Part shown: one piece after another, positions 49,051-58,159 of the stretch
How the letters are laid out: each line of letters starts with the position of its first letter
Numbering within the stretch: position 1 is the stretch's first letter
DNA from: Candidatus Handelsmanbacteria bacterium
GTDB lineage: Bacteria; Latescibacterota; UBA2968; UBA8231
Assembly (NCBI GenBank): GCA_016867395.1
Contig: VGJS01000023.1
Coordinates: 1 to 58,322 of the forward strand
Reading direction: 5' to 3'
Length of the DNA: 58,322 nt
Translations under genes and position numbers: made by a program
Notes under the pieces: model-generated
What the model was told of the DNA's origin: nothing
What the model saw: the letters and a program-made list of their open reading frames with translations, nothing else
Databases searched by the model: none

Positions 49051-49935
49051 TTAGCGGTAAACCAGGCAGTTGCGGCCGGCGTCCTTGGCCTGGTAGAGCC
49101 GTTCGTCCACGCACGCTATCAGCTCGCTGGTGCTCGTAAAATCTTTCTCCGGGTACGCGGCGATGCCCTGACTGACGGTGATCCGCACCTGGCTCTCCCC
49201 CTGGACAAACCGGTACTCCGCCACACTCAGGCGCACCCTTTCAGCCAGGATCAAGGCTCCTTCCAGGTCGGTGTGGGGCAGGAGGAGGGCGAACTCCTCC
49301 CCGCCATAACGGGTTAGCATGTCCTCGCCGCGCAGTTGGGCCCGGATCAGGCGGGCGGTCTGTCTGAGCACCAGGTCCCCGAACTGGTGTCCCAGGGTGT
49401 CGTTGACCTTCTTGAAGTGATCCAGATCGAGGAGGATGAAACTGAAGGGATGGCGGTAACGCCTGGCCTCGCCGAACTGGGCGCTGAGGCGCCCGTCGAG
49501 GTAGCGGCGGTTGTACACGCCGGTCAGCTCGTCGATCAGAGCCTGGGCCTTGATCCGGTCGAGATGGCCCACGGTGCGCAACACGGTCTTGAGCCGCACC
49601 GCCAGGGCCCCTGGGTCCACCGGCAGGGCAACAAACTCGCTGGCTCCGGCATCCAAGAGTTCCAGCTGTTCTTCGTGGCCGCCGAACCCCCCCACCAGCA
49701 CCACCGGCACCTCGGCGGCCAGCGGGTCGGCGGCCAGCCGGCGCAACAAGGCCCGCTCCTCCAGGCCGGGGAGGCGCCGGTCGAGGAGCAACAGATCCGT
49801 GTCGTCGCGGTGGAGCCCCTGGAGGATCTCCTCCTCCGATAACACCGGGGCGACCCCGCGCTCCAGTTGGGTCAGCACCCCCCCGGCGAGCCGGAGAAGG
49901 GATTGTTCCGCGGTGGCTACCAGCACCCTGTTCAT
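49051..49935 (-). CDS. Diguanylate cyclase with degenerate receiver domain
   Basis: 294 residues. A REC-like domain (1-115) keeps the Asp in LLLLDRRLPG, but the N-terminal acidic pair is replaced (VLVATAE) and the beta5 lysine is missing (VALPVDP), so phosphorylation is doubtful. The GGDEF domain (about 135-294) is complete: DELTGVYNRRYLD, RYGGEEFALLLP and VTVSQGIA. An allosteric I-site RGED lies five residues before GGEEF. It should make c-di-GMP. It overlaps the upstream EpmA-like gene (ATGA) and converges with clpP. Confidence 0.9.
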   Translation of the reverse strand: MNRVLVATAEQSLLRLAGGVLTQLERGVAPVLSEEEILQGLHRDDTDLLLLDRRLPGLEERALLRRLAADPLAAEVPVVLVGGFGGHEEQLELLDAGASEFVALPVDPGALAVRLKTVLRTVGHLDRIKAQALIDELTGVYNRRYLDGRLSAQFGEARRYRHPFSFILLDLDHFKKVNDTLGHQFGDLVLRQTARLIRAQLRGEDMLTRYGGEEFALLLPHTDLEGALILAERVRLSVAEYRFVQGESQVRITVSQGIAAYPEKDFTSTSELIACVDERLYQAKDAGRNCLVYR

Positions 49936-51257
49936 GCAAACCCCTCTAACTGGGAAAAGGGAAAGGCGAGCACCTCATCGATGCGCGGGGCGTCGGCCAG
50001 CAGCATCACCAGCCGGTCCACCCCCAGGGCCATACCCCCCGCCGGGGGCATGCCCAGCCGCAGCATCTCCAGGAACTCCTTGTCCAGGGGATGCACCGGA
50101 TACCCCAGCGCCGCCCTTTTTGCGCGTTCGGCGGCAAAGCGCCGGGTCTGCTCCGCTGGATCGTTCAGCTCGGTGAAACCATTGGCCAACTCCAGCCCTC
50201 CCGCGTACACCTCGACCCGCTCGGCTACCCCGCCGGGGCCCCGGACCTTCGCCAGGGCCGCCAGGGAGGCGGGATAGTTCAGTAGGAAAACCGGTTTGCC
50301 CATCCCCGCCAGCCCCGGTTCGATCCGCTCCAGCAGTACCTTGAAGAAAATCTCCTCCCAGGTGTCGGCGGTGTCAACACTGGGGCAGCAACGGCGCCCC
50401 TGCCGCCGGAACTCCTCCACCCCGAGGCGCGGTTCGAGGTCCATGCCGGCAAAGCGAGCAAAGGCTTCGCCCACACTTAGCCGCGGCCAGGGCGGGGTCA
50501 GATCGAGGGGCTGGCCCTGGTACTGGAGGAGGGTCGCCCCATGGACTGCCCTGCCGGCCGCGGCGACCAGGGCCTCCGCGTCGGCCATGATCTCCTCGTA
50601 CCCCGCGTACGCCCGGTACCACTCCAGCATGGAAAACTCGGGGTGGTGGGCCGGCGATCTTTCGCCGTTGCGGTAGGCCCGGCCCATTTGGAAGATGCGC
50701 GCCAGGCCGGCCCCCAGGAGGCGCTTCATGTGGTGTTCGGGGGAACTGACCAGGAAACAGTCCCGCGGCGGCCGGCCGCGGTAGGTAGTCTCAAAGAGCA
50801 GCAGGTGGGCTTCCTGGCCGGGGGCGCCCACCAAGGCCGGGGTCTCCACCTCCAGAAATCCGGCGTCGGCGAAGAAGGCCCGCAGCGCCGCCTGCACCCT
50901 TGCCCGCAGTTCCAAAGACCGCCTCAAAGCCTCCTGCCGGGCTGCCCAGGCCTCCCAGCCCGCCACCGGCGCGCTTGCCGCCGGGGCCAGGACCACCACC
51001 TGCGCCGCGCCGATCCACTCTCCCTCCATCACCCCCTCCACCTCGACGATATCTCCTTCGGCGGGGTGGCGCCCCGCCGATGGCCAACGGCACCAGCGGC
51101 GCTCCCCCTCGGGTCCCAGCAGCAACCCGCCACCGGTCCCGGCGCGGATCAGGCGTCCGTGGACCCGCACCTCCTCCCCGGGCCGGGGCACCCTTCCCCT
51201 GGGAGGCTGCGGGGGCAGACAGCGCAATGGATAAGATGGATTGGCTGGCCCAGACAT
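49932..51257 (-). CDS. EpmA/GenX-like class II lysyl-transferase with N-terminal extension
   Basis: 441 residues from ATG 51257. The class II core matches EF-P lysine lysyltransferase EpmA: RRFFADAGFLEVETPALVGA-like start, FLVSSPEHHMKRLLGAGL, motif 2 IFQMGRAYRNGERSPAHHPE with SMLEWYRAY, and motif 3 GMALGVDRLVMLLA. E. coli EpmA has no anticodon domain; here about 100 extra N-terminal residues carry a beta-rich OB-like unit (VRVHGRLIRAGTGGGLLLGP). It could thus be a minimal LysRS-like paralogue. Neither an EF-P nor an EpmB gene is in the window. It begins just after the clpX terminator. Confidence 0.8.
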   Translation of the reverse strand: MSGPANPSYPLRCLPPQPPRGRVPRPGEEVRVHGRLIRAGTGGGLLLGPEGERRWCRWPSAGRHPAEGDIVEVEGVMEGEWIGAAQVVVLAPAASAPVAGWEAWAARQEALRRSLELRARVQAALRAFFADAGFLEVETPALVGAPGQEAHLLLFETTYRGRPPRDCFLVSSPEHHMKRLLGAGLARIFQMGRAYRNGERSPAHHPEFSMLEWYRAYAGYEEIMADAEALVAAAGRAVHGATLLQYQGQPLDLTPPWPRLSVGEAFARFAGMDLEPRLGVEEFRRQGRRCCPSVDTADTWEEIFFKVLLERIEPGLAGMGKPVFLLNYPASLAALAKVRGPGGVAERVEVYAGGLELANGFTELNDPAEQTRRFAAERAKRAALGYPVHPLDKEFLEMLRLGMPPAGGMALGVDRLVMLLADAPRIDEVLAFPFSQLEGFA

Positions 51258-51295
51258 CAAAAAAATAGCCTATTCGCCCAGGGGGCTTATAGGCC
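51258..51295 (-). terminator. Intrinsic terminator after clpX
   Basis: On the minus strand GCCTAT-AAGCCC-CCT-GGGCGA-ATAGGC forms a long two-part stem, followed by TATTTTTTT (plus-strand A run 51259-51265). It lies between the clpX stop and the EpmA-like start. Confidence 0.85.
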
Positions 51296-51312
51296 GTCAG
51301 TTAGGGGTTGAT

Positions 51313-52539
<1,227 letters not shown>

Positions 52540-52575
52540 GCCTGGACGTAATTCCTTTCGGCTTGCCGGGGCGGC

Positions 52576-53166
52576 TCAACTGATGCTTGCGGTCGGGGCC
52601 TCGGGCGAGATTGCTTCCGCCCCCTGCTCAGGCGGGCTGGAGTGTGCCTCGAGGGTGTTGGGCGTCTCGCTCTCCTCCTGCCCCTCGCCGGCGCCCTCCT
52701 TGCCGGCCTTCATCACATTGATTGCCTGAAACCCCTTGGCGGTTTTAGTGACCATGAACTCCACCTCGTCGCCCTGGGCGAGGGTGCGGTCCCAGGAGGA
52801 GATGTCCCGCCAGTGTACAAAAACATCGGTGCTGCTCTCGGTGGAGATGAACCCGTAGCCCTTGTCGTTGTTGAACCACTTGACCTTGCCCTTGATCCAG
52901 TTGTTCTCGACCAGGCTCTCACCGGAGGGAGCCGGGGCGGTTTCGGCCGAGGGCCGGGCCACCTTGCCGGACTCCAACTCGACGACCCGGTCGGCCAACT
53001 GCCGCCGCCATCCATCCCCGCCCTCGGCCCCGGCGGCCACCCACTCAAAAGCGGCGAAGAGCCCCAACACGTAAGAACTGTCGGTCCCGTACAGCTTTCT
53101 GGCCTGGCAGATGCGGTCCGCCAGGGACGACAATTGGGCCTGGTCTAAGAGCAACGAGACTGGCAA
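52576..53166 (-). CDS. Cold-shock-domain protein with helical N-terminal and acidic C-terminal extensions
   Basis: About 196 residues from TTG 53166, chosen because AGGAGG lies about 10 nt upstream; the frame's earlier TTG lies upstream of that site. A CSD occupies about residues 91-152: KGKVKWFNNDKGYGFIS (RNP1) and TDVFVHWRDIS (RNP2). The first 80 residues are predicted helical (ADRICQARKLYGTDSSYV, GLFAAFEWVAAGAEGGDGWR) and the last 40 are acidic. Ordinary CspA proteins are about 70 residues. It sits between a strong promoter and clpX and is probably an RNA-binding regulator. Confidence 0.85.
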   Translation of the reverse strand: MPVSLLLDQAQLSSLADRICQARKLYGTDSSYVLGLFAAFEWVAAGAEGGDGWRRQLADRVVELESGKVARPSAETAPAPSGESLVENNWIKGKVKWFNNDKGYGFISTESSTDVFVHWRDISSWDRTLAQGDEVEFMVTKTAKGFQAINVMKAGKEGAGEGQEESETPNTLEAHSSPPEQGAEAISPEAPTASIS

Positions 53167-53240
53167 GGATGCCGCTCCTCCTGTCAATAGTTAGGCTATG
53201 CCTCCCCCTCCACCACCTGCCTCATCCGCAGGGCCATAGT

Positions 53241-53269
53241 TTAATAGCACCTGAGTTCGCTTTTGTCAA
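53241..53269 (-). promoter_or_regulatory. Sigma70-type promoter for the cold-shock protein and clpX
   Basis: Minus strand TTGACA (53269-53264), 17 nt, TATTAA (53246-53241). It starts just 3' of the permease gene and leaves about a 70-nt leader before the CSD gene, long enough for a structured cold-shock-type leader. Confidence 0.75.
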
Positions 53270-53273
53270 CCGT

Positions 53274-54704
53274 TCAGCCCGCCCGGTAACCCCTGATTCC
53301 GCGGTAGATGGTCTGGGTACTTGCCTTGAGAATCCCGGTAACCGGCACGGCGATCAACATGCCCATGATCCCCAGCAACTGGCTGCCGATGGACACCACC
53401 AACATCACCAGCAATGGGTGGAGGTCCACACTTTTGGCGACGATGATGGGCTGGATCACGAGGTTGTCGAGCATCTGGATGACGGCGAAGGCGAGAATCA
53501 CATAAAGTACCATCGACCCGCCCCCTCCGGTGCTAATTGCTACCACCGAGGCGGTGATCCCCCCGATCAGCGGGCCCAGGTAGGGGATCATGTTGGCCGT
53601 GCCCGCCAGCAACCCGATGGGAATAGCGTTGGGCAGGCCGATGAGGGTCAGGGCCACCACCGAGAGCAGCGCGACGATCCCCGTCTCCAGCATCTGCCCC
53701 CGCAGGTATCCCCCGATCTGGCTGTTGATTTGGTAGATGAGATTCAGGCAGAGTTCAAAGTAGGCGTTGGGGACCAGTTCGATGAGTTCATGGGTGATCC
53801 GCCGGCCCTCCTTGAGAAAGAAGAACACCGCGAAGGGCACGATGACCAGCAGCGCCAACCCGGAGAAGATCCCCTCCATGAAGGCGCTCGAACGGCCGAC
53901 CAGGGTGTTCATCATCTCCCGACCCTTCACCTTGACCAGCTTTTCGAGGTCCACTTCGACCCCCAGGTACGCATGTAACTTGGGTTGCAGGCCGCTGACT
54001 ACTTCACTCATGCGGGTGATGATGCTGGGACCCGCCTTGCCGAAGTCGATGCCCCCCGTCGAGAACTCCAGGCCCTGGGCGGCGACCTTCTGCATGTTTT
54101 CAGGGTTGGTCCAGAACTCCTCCTGCTCACCGCTGGCGTTGCCCTGGACCCGCAGCTCAAAAGGTTCCTCCAGCTCGGGGCTACTGAAGCGGAGGATGCC
54201 TTCACACTGCTCGGTGCCCCGTGGGCTGAAGCGGATCTGCAGGTCCAGGCGGGCCCCCGGCGCCAGTTCCACCGGGAAAGCCGGCGGATCGACCAGCGCA
54301 AAGCGTTTGCCCGGCCGCATCCGCTGCCACATCACCTCCACTGGTGCGCTCTCCTCACCGGTGTTGGTGACGCTAAACTGCCGGACCACTGTCTCCTGGC
54401 GGAGGAACTGCTCGGTGATGTCCATCACCTGCTCGGTCAGGCGTTTGCCCACGGTGAAGAAGCCGATGGCCCCCAGCACCAAGACGGCCGCGAAGATCAG
54501 GCCGATGCTGACGCCCCGGCCCATACCGCGACCCTCCATCCGATCGACCAGGGGGTGGAGGAGAAAAGAGATAATGAAGGCGATGACGAAGGGAACGAGG
54601 ATCTCGCGGATGACGAAGAGGAACCAGCCCACCCCCACCAGCACCACCAGACCCAGCAGCACCTTGACCAGGCGGGCCCAGCTAAAGCTCGAATCGCGAT
54701 TCAT
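53274..54704 (-). CDS. AI-2E/PerM-family permease with an inserted HYDIN/ASH-type Ig domain
   Basis: 476 residues, versus about 350 in the family. Eight or so transmembrane spans are visible (LLGLVVLVGVGWFLF, AFIISFLL, GLIFAAVLVLGAIGFF, then ALLVIVPFAVFFFL and later spans), with PerM landmarks KEGRRITHELIELVPN, IPYLGPLIGGI and LVIQPIIVAKSVDLHPL. Between the early spans and the rest, residues about 103-193 form a beta-sandwich unit (FSVTNTGEESAPVEV, VELAPGARLDLQIRFSP, LRFSSPELEEPFELRV) typical of ASH/HYDIN Ig-like domains. It probably projects outside the cytoplasm. Coupled to the cyclic-nucleotide gene by ATGA. Confidence 0.88.
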   Translation of the reverse strand: MNRDSSFSWARLVKVLLGLVVLVGVGWFLFVIREILVPFVIAFIISFLLHPLVDRMEGRGMGRGVSIGLIFAAVLVLGAIGFFTVGKRLTEQVMDITEQFLRQETVVRQFSVTNTGEESAPVEVMWQRMRPGKRFALVDPPAFPVELAPGARLDLQIRFSPRGTEQCEGILRFSSPELEEPFELRVQGNASGEQEEFWTNPENMQKVAAQGLEFSTGGIDFGKAGPSIITRMSEVVSGLQPKLHAYLGVEVDLEKLVKVKGREMMNTLVGRSSAFMEGIFSGLALLVIVPFAVFFFLKEGRRITHELIELVPNAYFELCLNLIYQINSQIGGYLRGQMLETGIVALLSVVALTLIGLPNAIPIGLLAGTANMIPYLGPLIGGITASVVAISTGGGGSMVLYVILAFAVIQMLDNLVIQPIIVAKSVDLHPLLVMLVVSIGSQLLGIMGMLIAVPVTGILKASTQTIYRGIRGYRAG

Positions 54705-55282
54705 CGGGAGGGGGGTGCCGGCGCGCCCGCGCCGGAGGCAGCCTCCTGGCGGGTCTCCAGTTGGCGTTCGACCGCCGCGGTCCGCTCGCGGGCCTCCTTA
54801 AGCAGCCGGTTGGTCTGGCGCAGGCGAATGGAGATCATCTGGGACAGCCGCATGACCACCTTGAGGCCGGTGCGCGGATTGCGCTCGATCAGCTCGAGCA
54901 TGTCTGGCCGGAAGAAGCCGATGGCCTGACAGGCTTCGGCGGCCACCGCCGAGGCGGTGCGCGGCGACTCATCGAGCAGGGCTTGCTCGCCGAAGAAGTC
55001 CCCCGGACCAAGAGTGGCGAGTCGGATGGGCTTGCTGCCCTCCCCAGCGTGGAGGATCTGCACCTGGCCGCTGAGGACAATGTACATCCCCACCCCCATC
55101 TCGCCTTCGCGCAAGATGACCTCTCCCGAGGCGAAACTGCGCCGGTGCAGGATGTCCTCGATCTTGGCGAACTCGCGAGGATTAAAATCCTGAAAAATGG
55201 GAATCCGCTTCAGCACCTCGAAGAGGGACTCCTGCTTCTCGGACTGCCGATTGAACAGCCTGCCCCAAAGTGGATCAGCCAT
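54701..55282 (-). CDS. Cyclic-nucleotide-binding domain protein
   Basis: 193 residues from ATG 55282 (MADPLWGRLFNRQ), with GAGGGG upstream. The cNMP domain covers about 25-145: IPIFQDFNPREFAKIEDI, GEVILREGEMGVGMYIVLSG, and the phosphate-binding cassette FGEQALLDESPRTASAVA with its Glu and Arg. There is no HTH output domain; a coiled coil (RLRQTNRLLKEARERTAAVE) ends the protein. It may gate or couple to the adjacent permease. Ligand, if any, is unproven. Confidence 0.88.
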   Translation of the reverse strand: MADPLWGRLFNRQSEKQESLFEVLKRIPIFQDFNPREFAKIEDILHRRSFASGEVILREGEMGVGMYIVLSGQVQILHAGEGSKPIRLATLGPGDFFGEQALLDESPRTASAVAAEACQAIGFFRPDMLELIERNPRTGLKVVMRLSQMISIRLRQTNRLLKEARERTAAVERQLETRQEAASGAGAPAPPSR

Positions 55283-55302
55283 CGCCCCTCGTATAATAGG
55301 AA

Positions 55303-55332
55303 ACGACTCTTTCGAAGAATCAAAAGAGCCGT
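55303..55332 (-). terminator. Terminator-like hairpin after trxA
   Basis: Minus strand ACGGCTCTTT pairs with AAAGAGTCGT (10 bp, one G-T pair) around a 10-nt loop and is followed by TTCC then TATTAT. It may terminate trxA. The TATTAT (55298-55293) also looks like a -10 element for the downstream gene. Confidence 0.5.
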
Positions 55333-55371
55333 CTTGGCCAGCCTGGCGGCCCACCGCGCGGACCGCCTTGA

Positions 55372-55701
55372 TCAGTTGGCCAGCACCGCGTCCAGCTTTT
55401 CGACGATCTGCTTCTTGGGCACCGCGCCGATCACCTGGTCGGCCACCTTGCCCCCTTTGAAGATGAGCAGGGTGGGGATGCTGCGGATCCCGTACTCCGT
55501 AGCCGTTTTCTGAGCGTTGTCCACATCGAGTTTGGCGATCTTGGCCCGGCCCTCGTACTCGGAAGCCAGGGCGGCGACGACCGGTGCCACCATCCGGCAC
55601 GGGCCGCACCATACGGCCCAGAAATCAACCAGAACCGGCAAGTTGGACTCGAGTACTTCGTTGGAGAAATTATCGTCGGTCAGGGTAATCGGTTCACTCA
55701 T
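55372..55701 (-). CDS. trxA: Thioredoxin
   Basis: 109 residues. The redox motif is [13 protein letters not shown] with Cys32 and Cys35. [20 protein letters not shown] holds the cis-proline loop, and [20 protein letters not shown] completes the fold. It is a general disulfide reductant for ribonucleotide reductase and others. It has its own promoter, overlapping the end of holA. Confidence 0.97.
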   Translation of the reverse strand: MSEPITLTDDNFSNEVLESNLPVLVDFWAVWCGPCRMVAPVVAALASEYEGRAKIAKLDVDNAQKTATEYGIRSIPTLLIFKGGKVADQVIGAVPKKQIVEKLDAVLAN

Positions 55702-55753
55702 GATGACACCTCACGTTGCCATGACTGGTGATGCCTCCGTTGACCGCAGTTTT

Positions 55754-55782
55754 AGTATAACGAGGCGCTCCCCCCCTGTCAA
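55754..55782 (-). promoter_or_regulatory. Sigma70-type promoter for trxA
   Basis: Minus strand TTGACA (55782-55777), 17 nt, TATACT (55759-55754), a near-consensus promoter. The -35 overlaps the final bases of holA. The leader to the trxA ATG is about 46 nt. Confidence 0.8.
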
Positions 55783-56807
55783 CCCGCTCTGGCCGGACCG
55801 CACAAACGCCACAGGAGCAGTTCAAGCAGGGCCTCCTCCTGGCGGTGCGCTCTGCTCTTGAGCTGGTCATCGGCCCAGAGCAGGGCACTTAGCCCTTCCC
55901 ATAAATGGGCGCTGCGGCAGTGCCTGGCCTGTTCCAGGTACCGGTCCAGAAAAAAAGGCGCTACCCCCAACCCGGCGGCCAGTTCCTCCCGGCTGGCCCG
56001 GCGGCGCAGAAGGTCCTGGGCCTTGAGCAGAAGCTGGAAATGGCGCTGGATCATCCACACCGTGCGCCCCGGTTCCTCGCCCTGGGCGAACAGGGAGCGC
56101 AGCAGGACCGCCGCCTTGCCGGCCTGGCGCTGGCCAATGGCGTGGGTAAGGGCGAAGATATCCCCCTGGGCATGGCCGCCCACGACGTGCTTCACCAACG
56201 CGGTGGTGATCCGCACCCCCTCGCCGGCGTAGAGCGCCAGTTTCTCCATCTCGCCGGCCAGTTCCCGCAAACCCGGCCCGGCGCTCTGGCGGAGGCACTC
56301 CACGGCATCGGGATCCAGCTTCAGGCCGCGGCGCTGGGCGTGCCGGGTGATCCACTGGGGGACCTGGTTGTCGAAGGGTGGGCGGAACTCGGCGGTGCGC
56401 CCCTTCTTGCCCAACTGTTGAAAAAACCGGCGGCGCATATCCACCTTGGCGCCCAGGGCGATGAGCACCGTGGTCTCGGCGGGCTGGTCCACCACCGCCT
56501 CCAGTTTCTTGCAGAATTCGGCGTTCAGCTGCTCGCAACCCCGGATGAGGGCCAGCCGATGGCCAGCTAGCAATGGGTAGGCGAAATAGAAGTCGAGGAA
56601 GCGCTCCAAGGGAAAAGAGTCGGCGTGGAAGACCGCGAGGTTGAACTCCCTCGCCGCCGCCGGCGCCAGTTGCTCTACCAGCCAAGCGGCGGTTTCCTCC
56701 CTCTCGTACTCCTCTTCCCCGTGCAACAGGTAGAAGGGCGCCCGCGTCCCAGACCCCACCTCCTGCCGCAGGCGATCAGCGCCCTTGCGGGGAGCGGGCC
56801 GGTTCAT
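55779..56807 (-). CDS. holA: DNA polymerase III delta subunit
   Basis: 342 residues. Clamp-loader AAA+ fold without a functional P-loop: APFYLLHGEEEYEREETAAW at the N-terminus, HRLALIRGCEQLNAEFCKKL, then VGGHAQGDIFALTHAIGQRQ and the C-terminal helical collar (EEPGRTVWMIQRHFQLLLKA). It opens the beta clamp. It overlaps the small membrane-protein gene by ATGA. Divergence is typical for delta. Confidence 0.9.
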   Translation of the reverse strand: MNRPAPRKGADRLRQEVGSGTRAPFYLLHGEEEYEREETAAWLVEQLAPAAAREFNLAVFHADSFPLERFLDFYFAYPLLAGHRLALIRGCEQLNAEFCKKLEAVVDQPAETTVLIALGAKVDMRRRFFQQLGKKGRTAEFRPPFDNQVPQWITRHAQRRGLKLDPDAVECLRQSAGPGLRELAGEMEKLALYAGEGVRITTALVKHVVGGHAQGDIFALTHAIGQRQAGKAAVLLRSLFAQGEEPGRTVWMIQRHFQLLLKAQDLLRRRASREELAAGLGVAPFFLDRYLEQARHCRSAHLWEGLSALLWADDQLKSRAHRQEEALLELLLWRLCGPARAG

Positions 56808-56956
56808 TTCCCCTCCTCGACCTCAAAGGAGGCGTCCACGGCCCGCCGCCCGCTGGTGGGCGCCTGGCTCGGAGGGTTTTTTATCAGCTTAAGCACCTGC
56901 GAGACATTGCGGAAAACCCGAAATCCCAGATAGGCGATAAACGCCCAGACGGCCAT
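56804..56956 (-). CDS. Small single-pass membrane protein (50 residues)
   Basis: From ATG 56956: MAVWAFIAYLGFRVFRNVSQ begins a short transmembrane helix, followed by a basic segment (VLKLIKNPPS) and an acidic tail ending EVEEGK. An earlier GTG at 56965 would add three residues. The ATGA overlap with holA supports it as a real gene. Similar short proteins often sit in bacterial operons; no function known. The longer frame to 57388 is a shadow of the divergent dehydrogenase. Confidence 0.65.
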   Translation of the reverse strand: MAVWAFIAYLGFRVFRNVSQVLKLIKNPPSQAPTSGRRAVDASFEVEEGK

Positions 56957-57083
56957 CTTGATCACCGCTGCTCCCTTTCCTTTTCCGGTGGTTTTACGCG
57001 CCGGGCGCTGTTTGACGTCCTCGCGCGGCTGGGGTACCTTCGGCAGGAGCGAATCACACCCGCCCTGCCACGATGAGCACCCG

Positions 57084-58082
57084 ATGACTTCACCGCTCCG
57101 CGTGATACAGATGGGCCTGGGCCCGATCGGCCAGCGCCTGGTCCAGTACCTCTCCCAGCGGCCCCACCTCAAACTCGTGGGCGCTCTCGACATCGACCCT
57201 GCCAAGGAAGGGCAGGACGCCGGTCTGTTGTCCGGGACCCGGGCCTTAGGTGTAGCGGTTTCGGCCGACCCCACCCAGGTACTGGGACTGGAAGCCCAGG
57301 TGGTGCTGTTGACCACGGGTTCCTCCCTAACCCGCATCGAAGCGCAGATCGCCTCCTGCGTCCGGGCCGGCAAGTCGGTAGTCTCCACCTGCGAGGAACT
57401 CGCCTGCCCCTTCGACGATCAGCCCCACATCGCCGCCAGGCTCGACGAGTTGGCCAGGAACCACGGGGTGGCCGTCCTTGGCACCGGGGTCAATCCCGGG
57501 TTCCTCATGGACGCCCTGCCGCTCTTTCTCTCCAGCGCCTGCCAGGAGGTCCGCGCCGTAGAGGTGCAAAGACACCAGGACGCCTCCATCCGGCGCCTGC
57601 CCTTCCAGCGCAAGATCGGCGCCGGCCTGAGCCCGGAGGAGTTCGCCACCCAGCACCGGGCCGGCCAGATCCGGCACGTGGGTTTTGCCCAATCCATCAA
57701 TCTGATCGCCAGGGCCTTTGGCTGGACCCTCGACCAGGTCGAGGAGGCCGTGGAGCCGGTGATCGCCCACCGGCCCACCGCCAGTTCCTTCATCCAGGTC
57801 GAGGCCGGGCAGTGCGCCGGTCTGCGGCAAATCGGCACCGGCAGGGCCCAGGGCAGGGTGAGGATCACCCTCGAACTAGAAGCCTACCTGGGGCATCCCC
57901 GGCCGCATGACACGGTTGTGCTCCGGGGACAACCCGAGATTCGCTCCACCGTGAGCGGCGGCGTGGACGGGGACATCGCCACCTGCGCCATGGTGATCAA
58001 TGCCCTGCCAGCCCTGCTGCAGGCCCGGCCGGGCCTGCGCACCATGGCCGATATCCCCCTGTGCCACTGGCAGGGGGGCTAG
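57084..58082 (+). CDS. 2,4-diaminopentanoate dehydrogenase-like NAD(P) oxidoreductase
   Basis: 332 residues from ATG 57084. A dapB-like Rossmann N-terminus reads VIQMGLGPIGQRLVQYLSQR, followed by STCEELACPFDD and GTGVNPGFLMDALPLFLS, the latter typical of 2,4-diaminopentanoate (ornithine-degradation) dehydrogenases. The C-terminal ATCAMVINALPALLQARPGL and HWQG end matches. It lacks the diagnostic DapB motif set, so lysine synthesis is unlikely. The real substrate is unknown, since no other ornithine-fermentation gene is here. It is transcribed divergently from the small membrane-protein/holA unit. Confidence 0.8.
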   Translation: MTSPLRVIQMGLGPIGQRLVQYLSQRPHLKLVGALDIDPAKEGQDAGLLSGTRALGVAVSADPTQVLGLEAQVVLLTTGSSLTRIEAQIASCVRAGKSVVSTCEELACPFDDQPHIAARLDELARNHGVAVLGTGVNPGFLMDALPLFLSSACQEVRAVEVQRHQDASIRRLPFQRKIGAGLSPEEFATQHRAGQIRHVGFAQSINLIARAFGWTLDQVEEAVEPVIAHRPTASSFIQVEAGQCAGLRQIGTGRAQGRVRITLELEAYLGHPRPHDTVVLRGQPEIRSTVSGGVDGDIATCAMVINALPALLQARPGLRTMADIPLCHWQGG

Positions 58083-58104
58083 CCCCGCCTGCACCCGCAA
58101 AAAC

Positions 58105-58134
58105 AAGGGGCCGCCCGCCACCGGGCAGCCCCTT
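58105..58134. terminator. Bidirectional intrinsic terminator
   Basis: AAGGGGCCGCCCG-CCAC-CGGGCAGCCCCTT forms a GC-rich stem. On the minus strand it is followed by TTGTTTTTG, so it best terminates the partial barrel gene on its right. It can also serve the dehydrogenase ending at 58082. Nothing else is seen in the gap 58083-58159. Confidence 0.7.
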
Positions 58135-58159
58135 CCCTGTCTAATCGTTCCCGGTGGTG

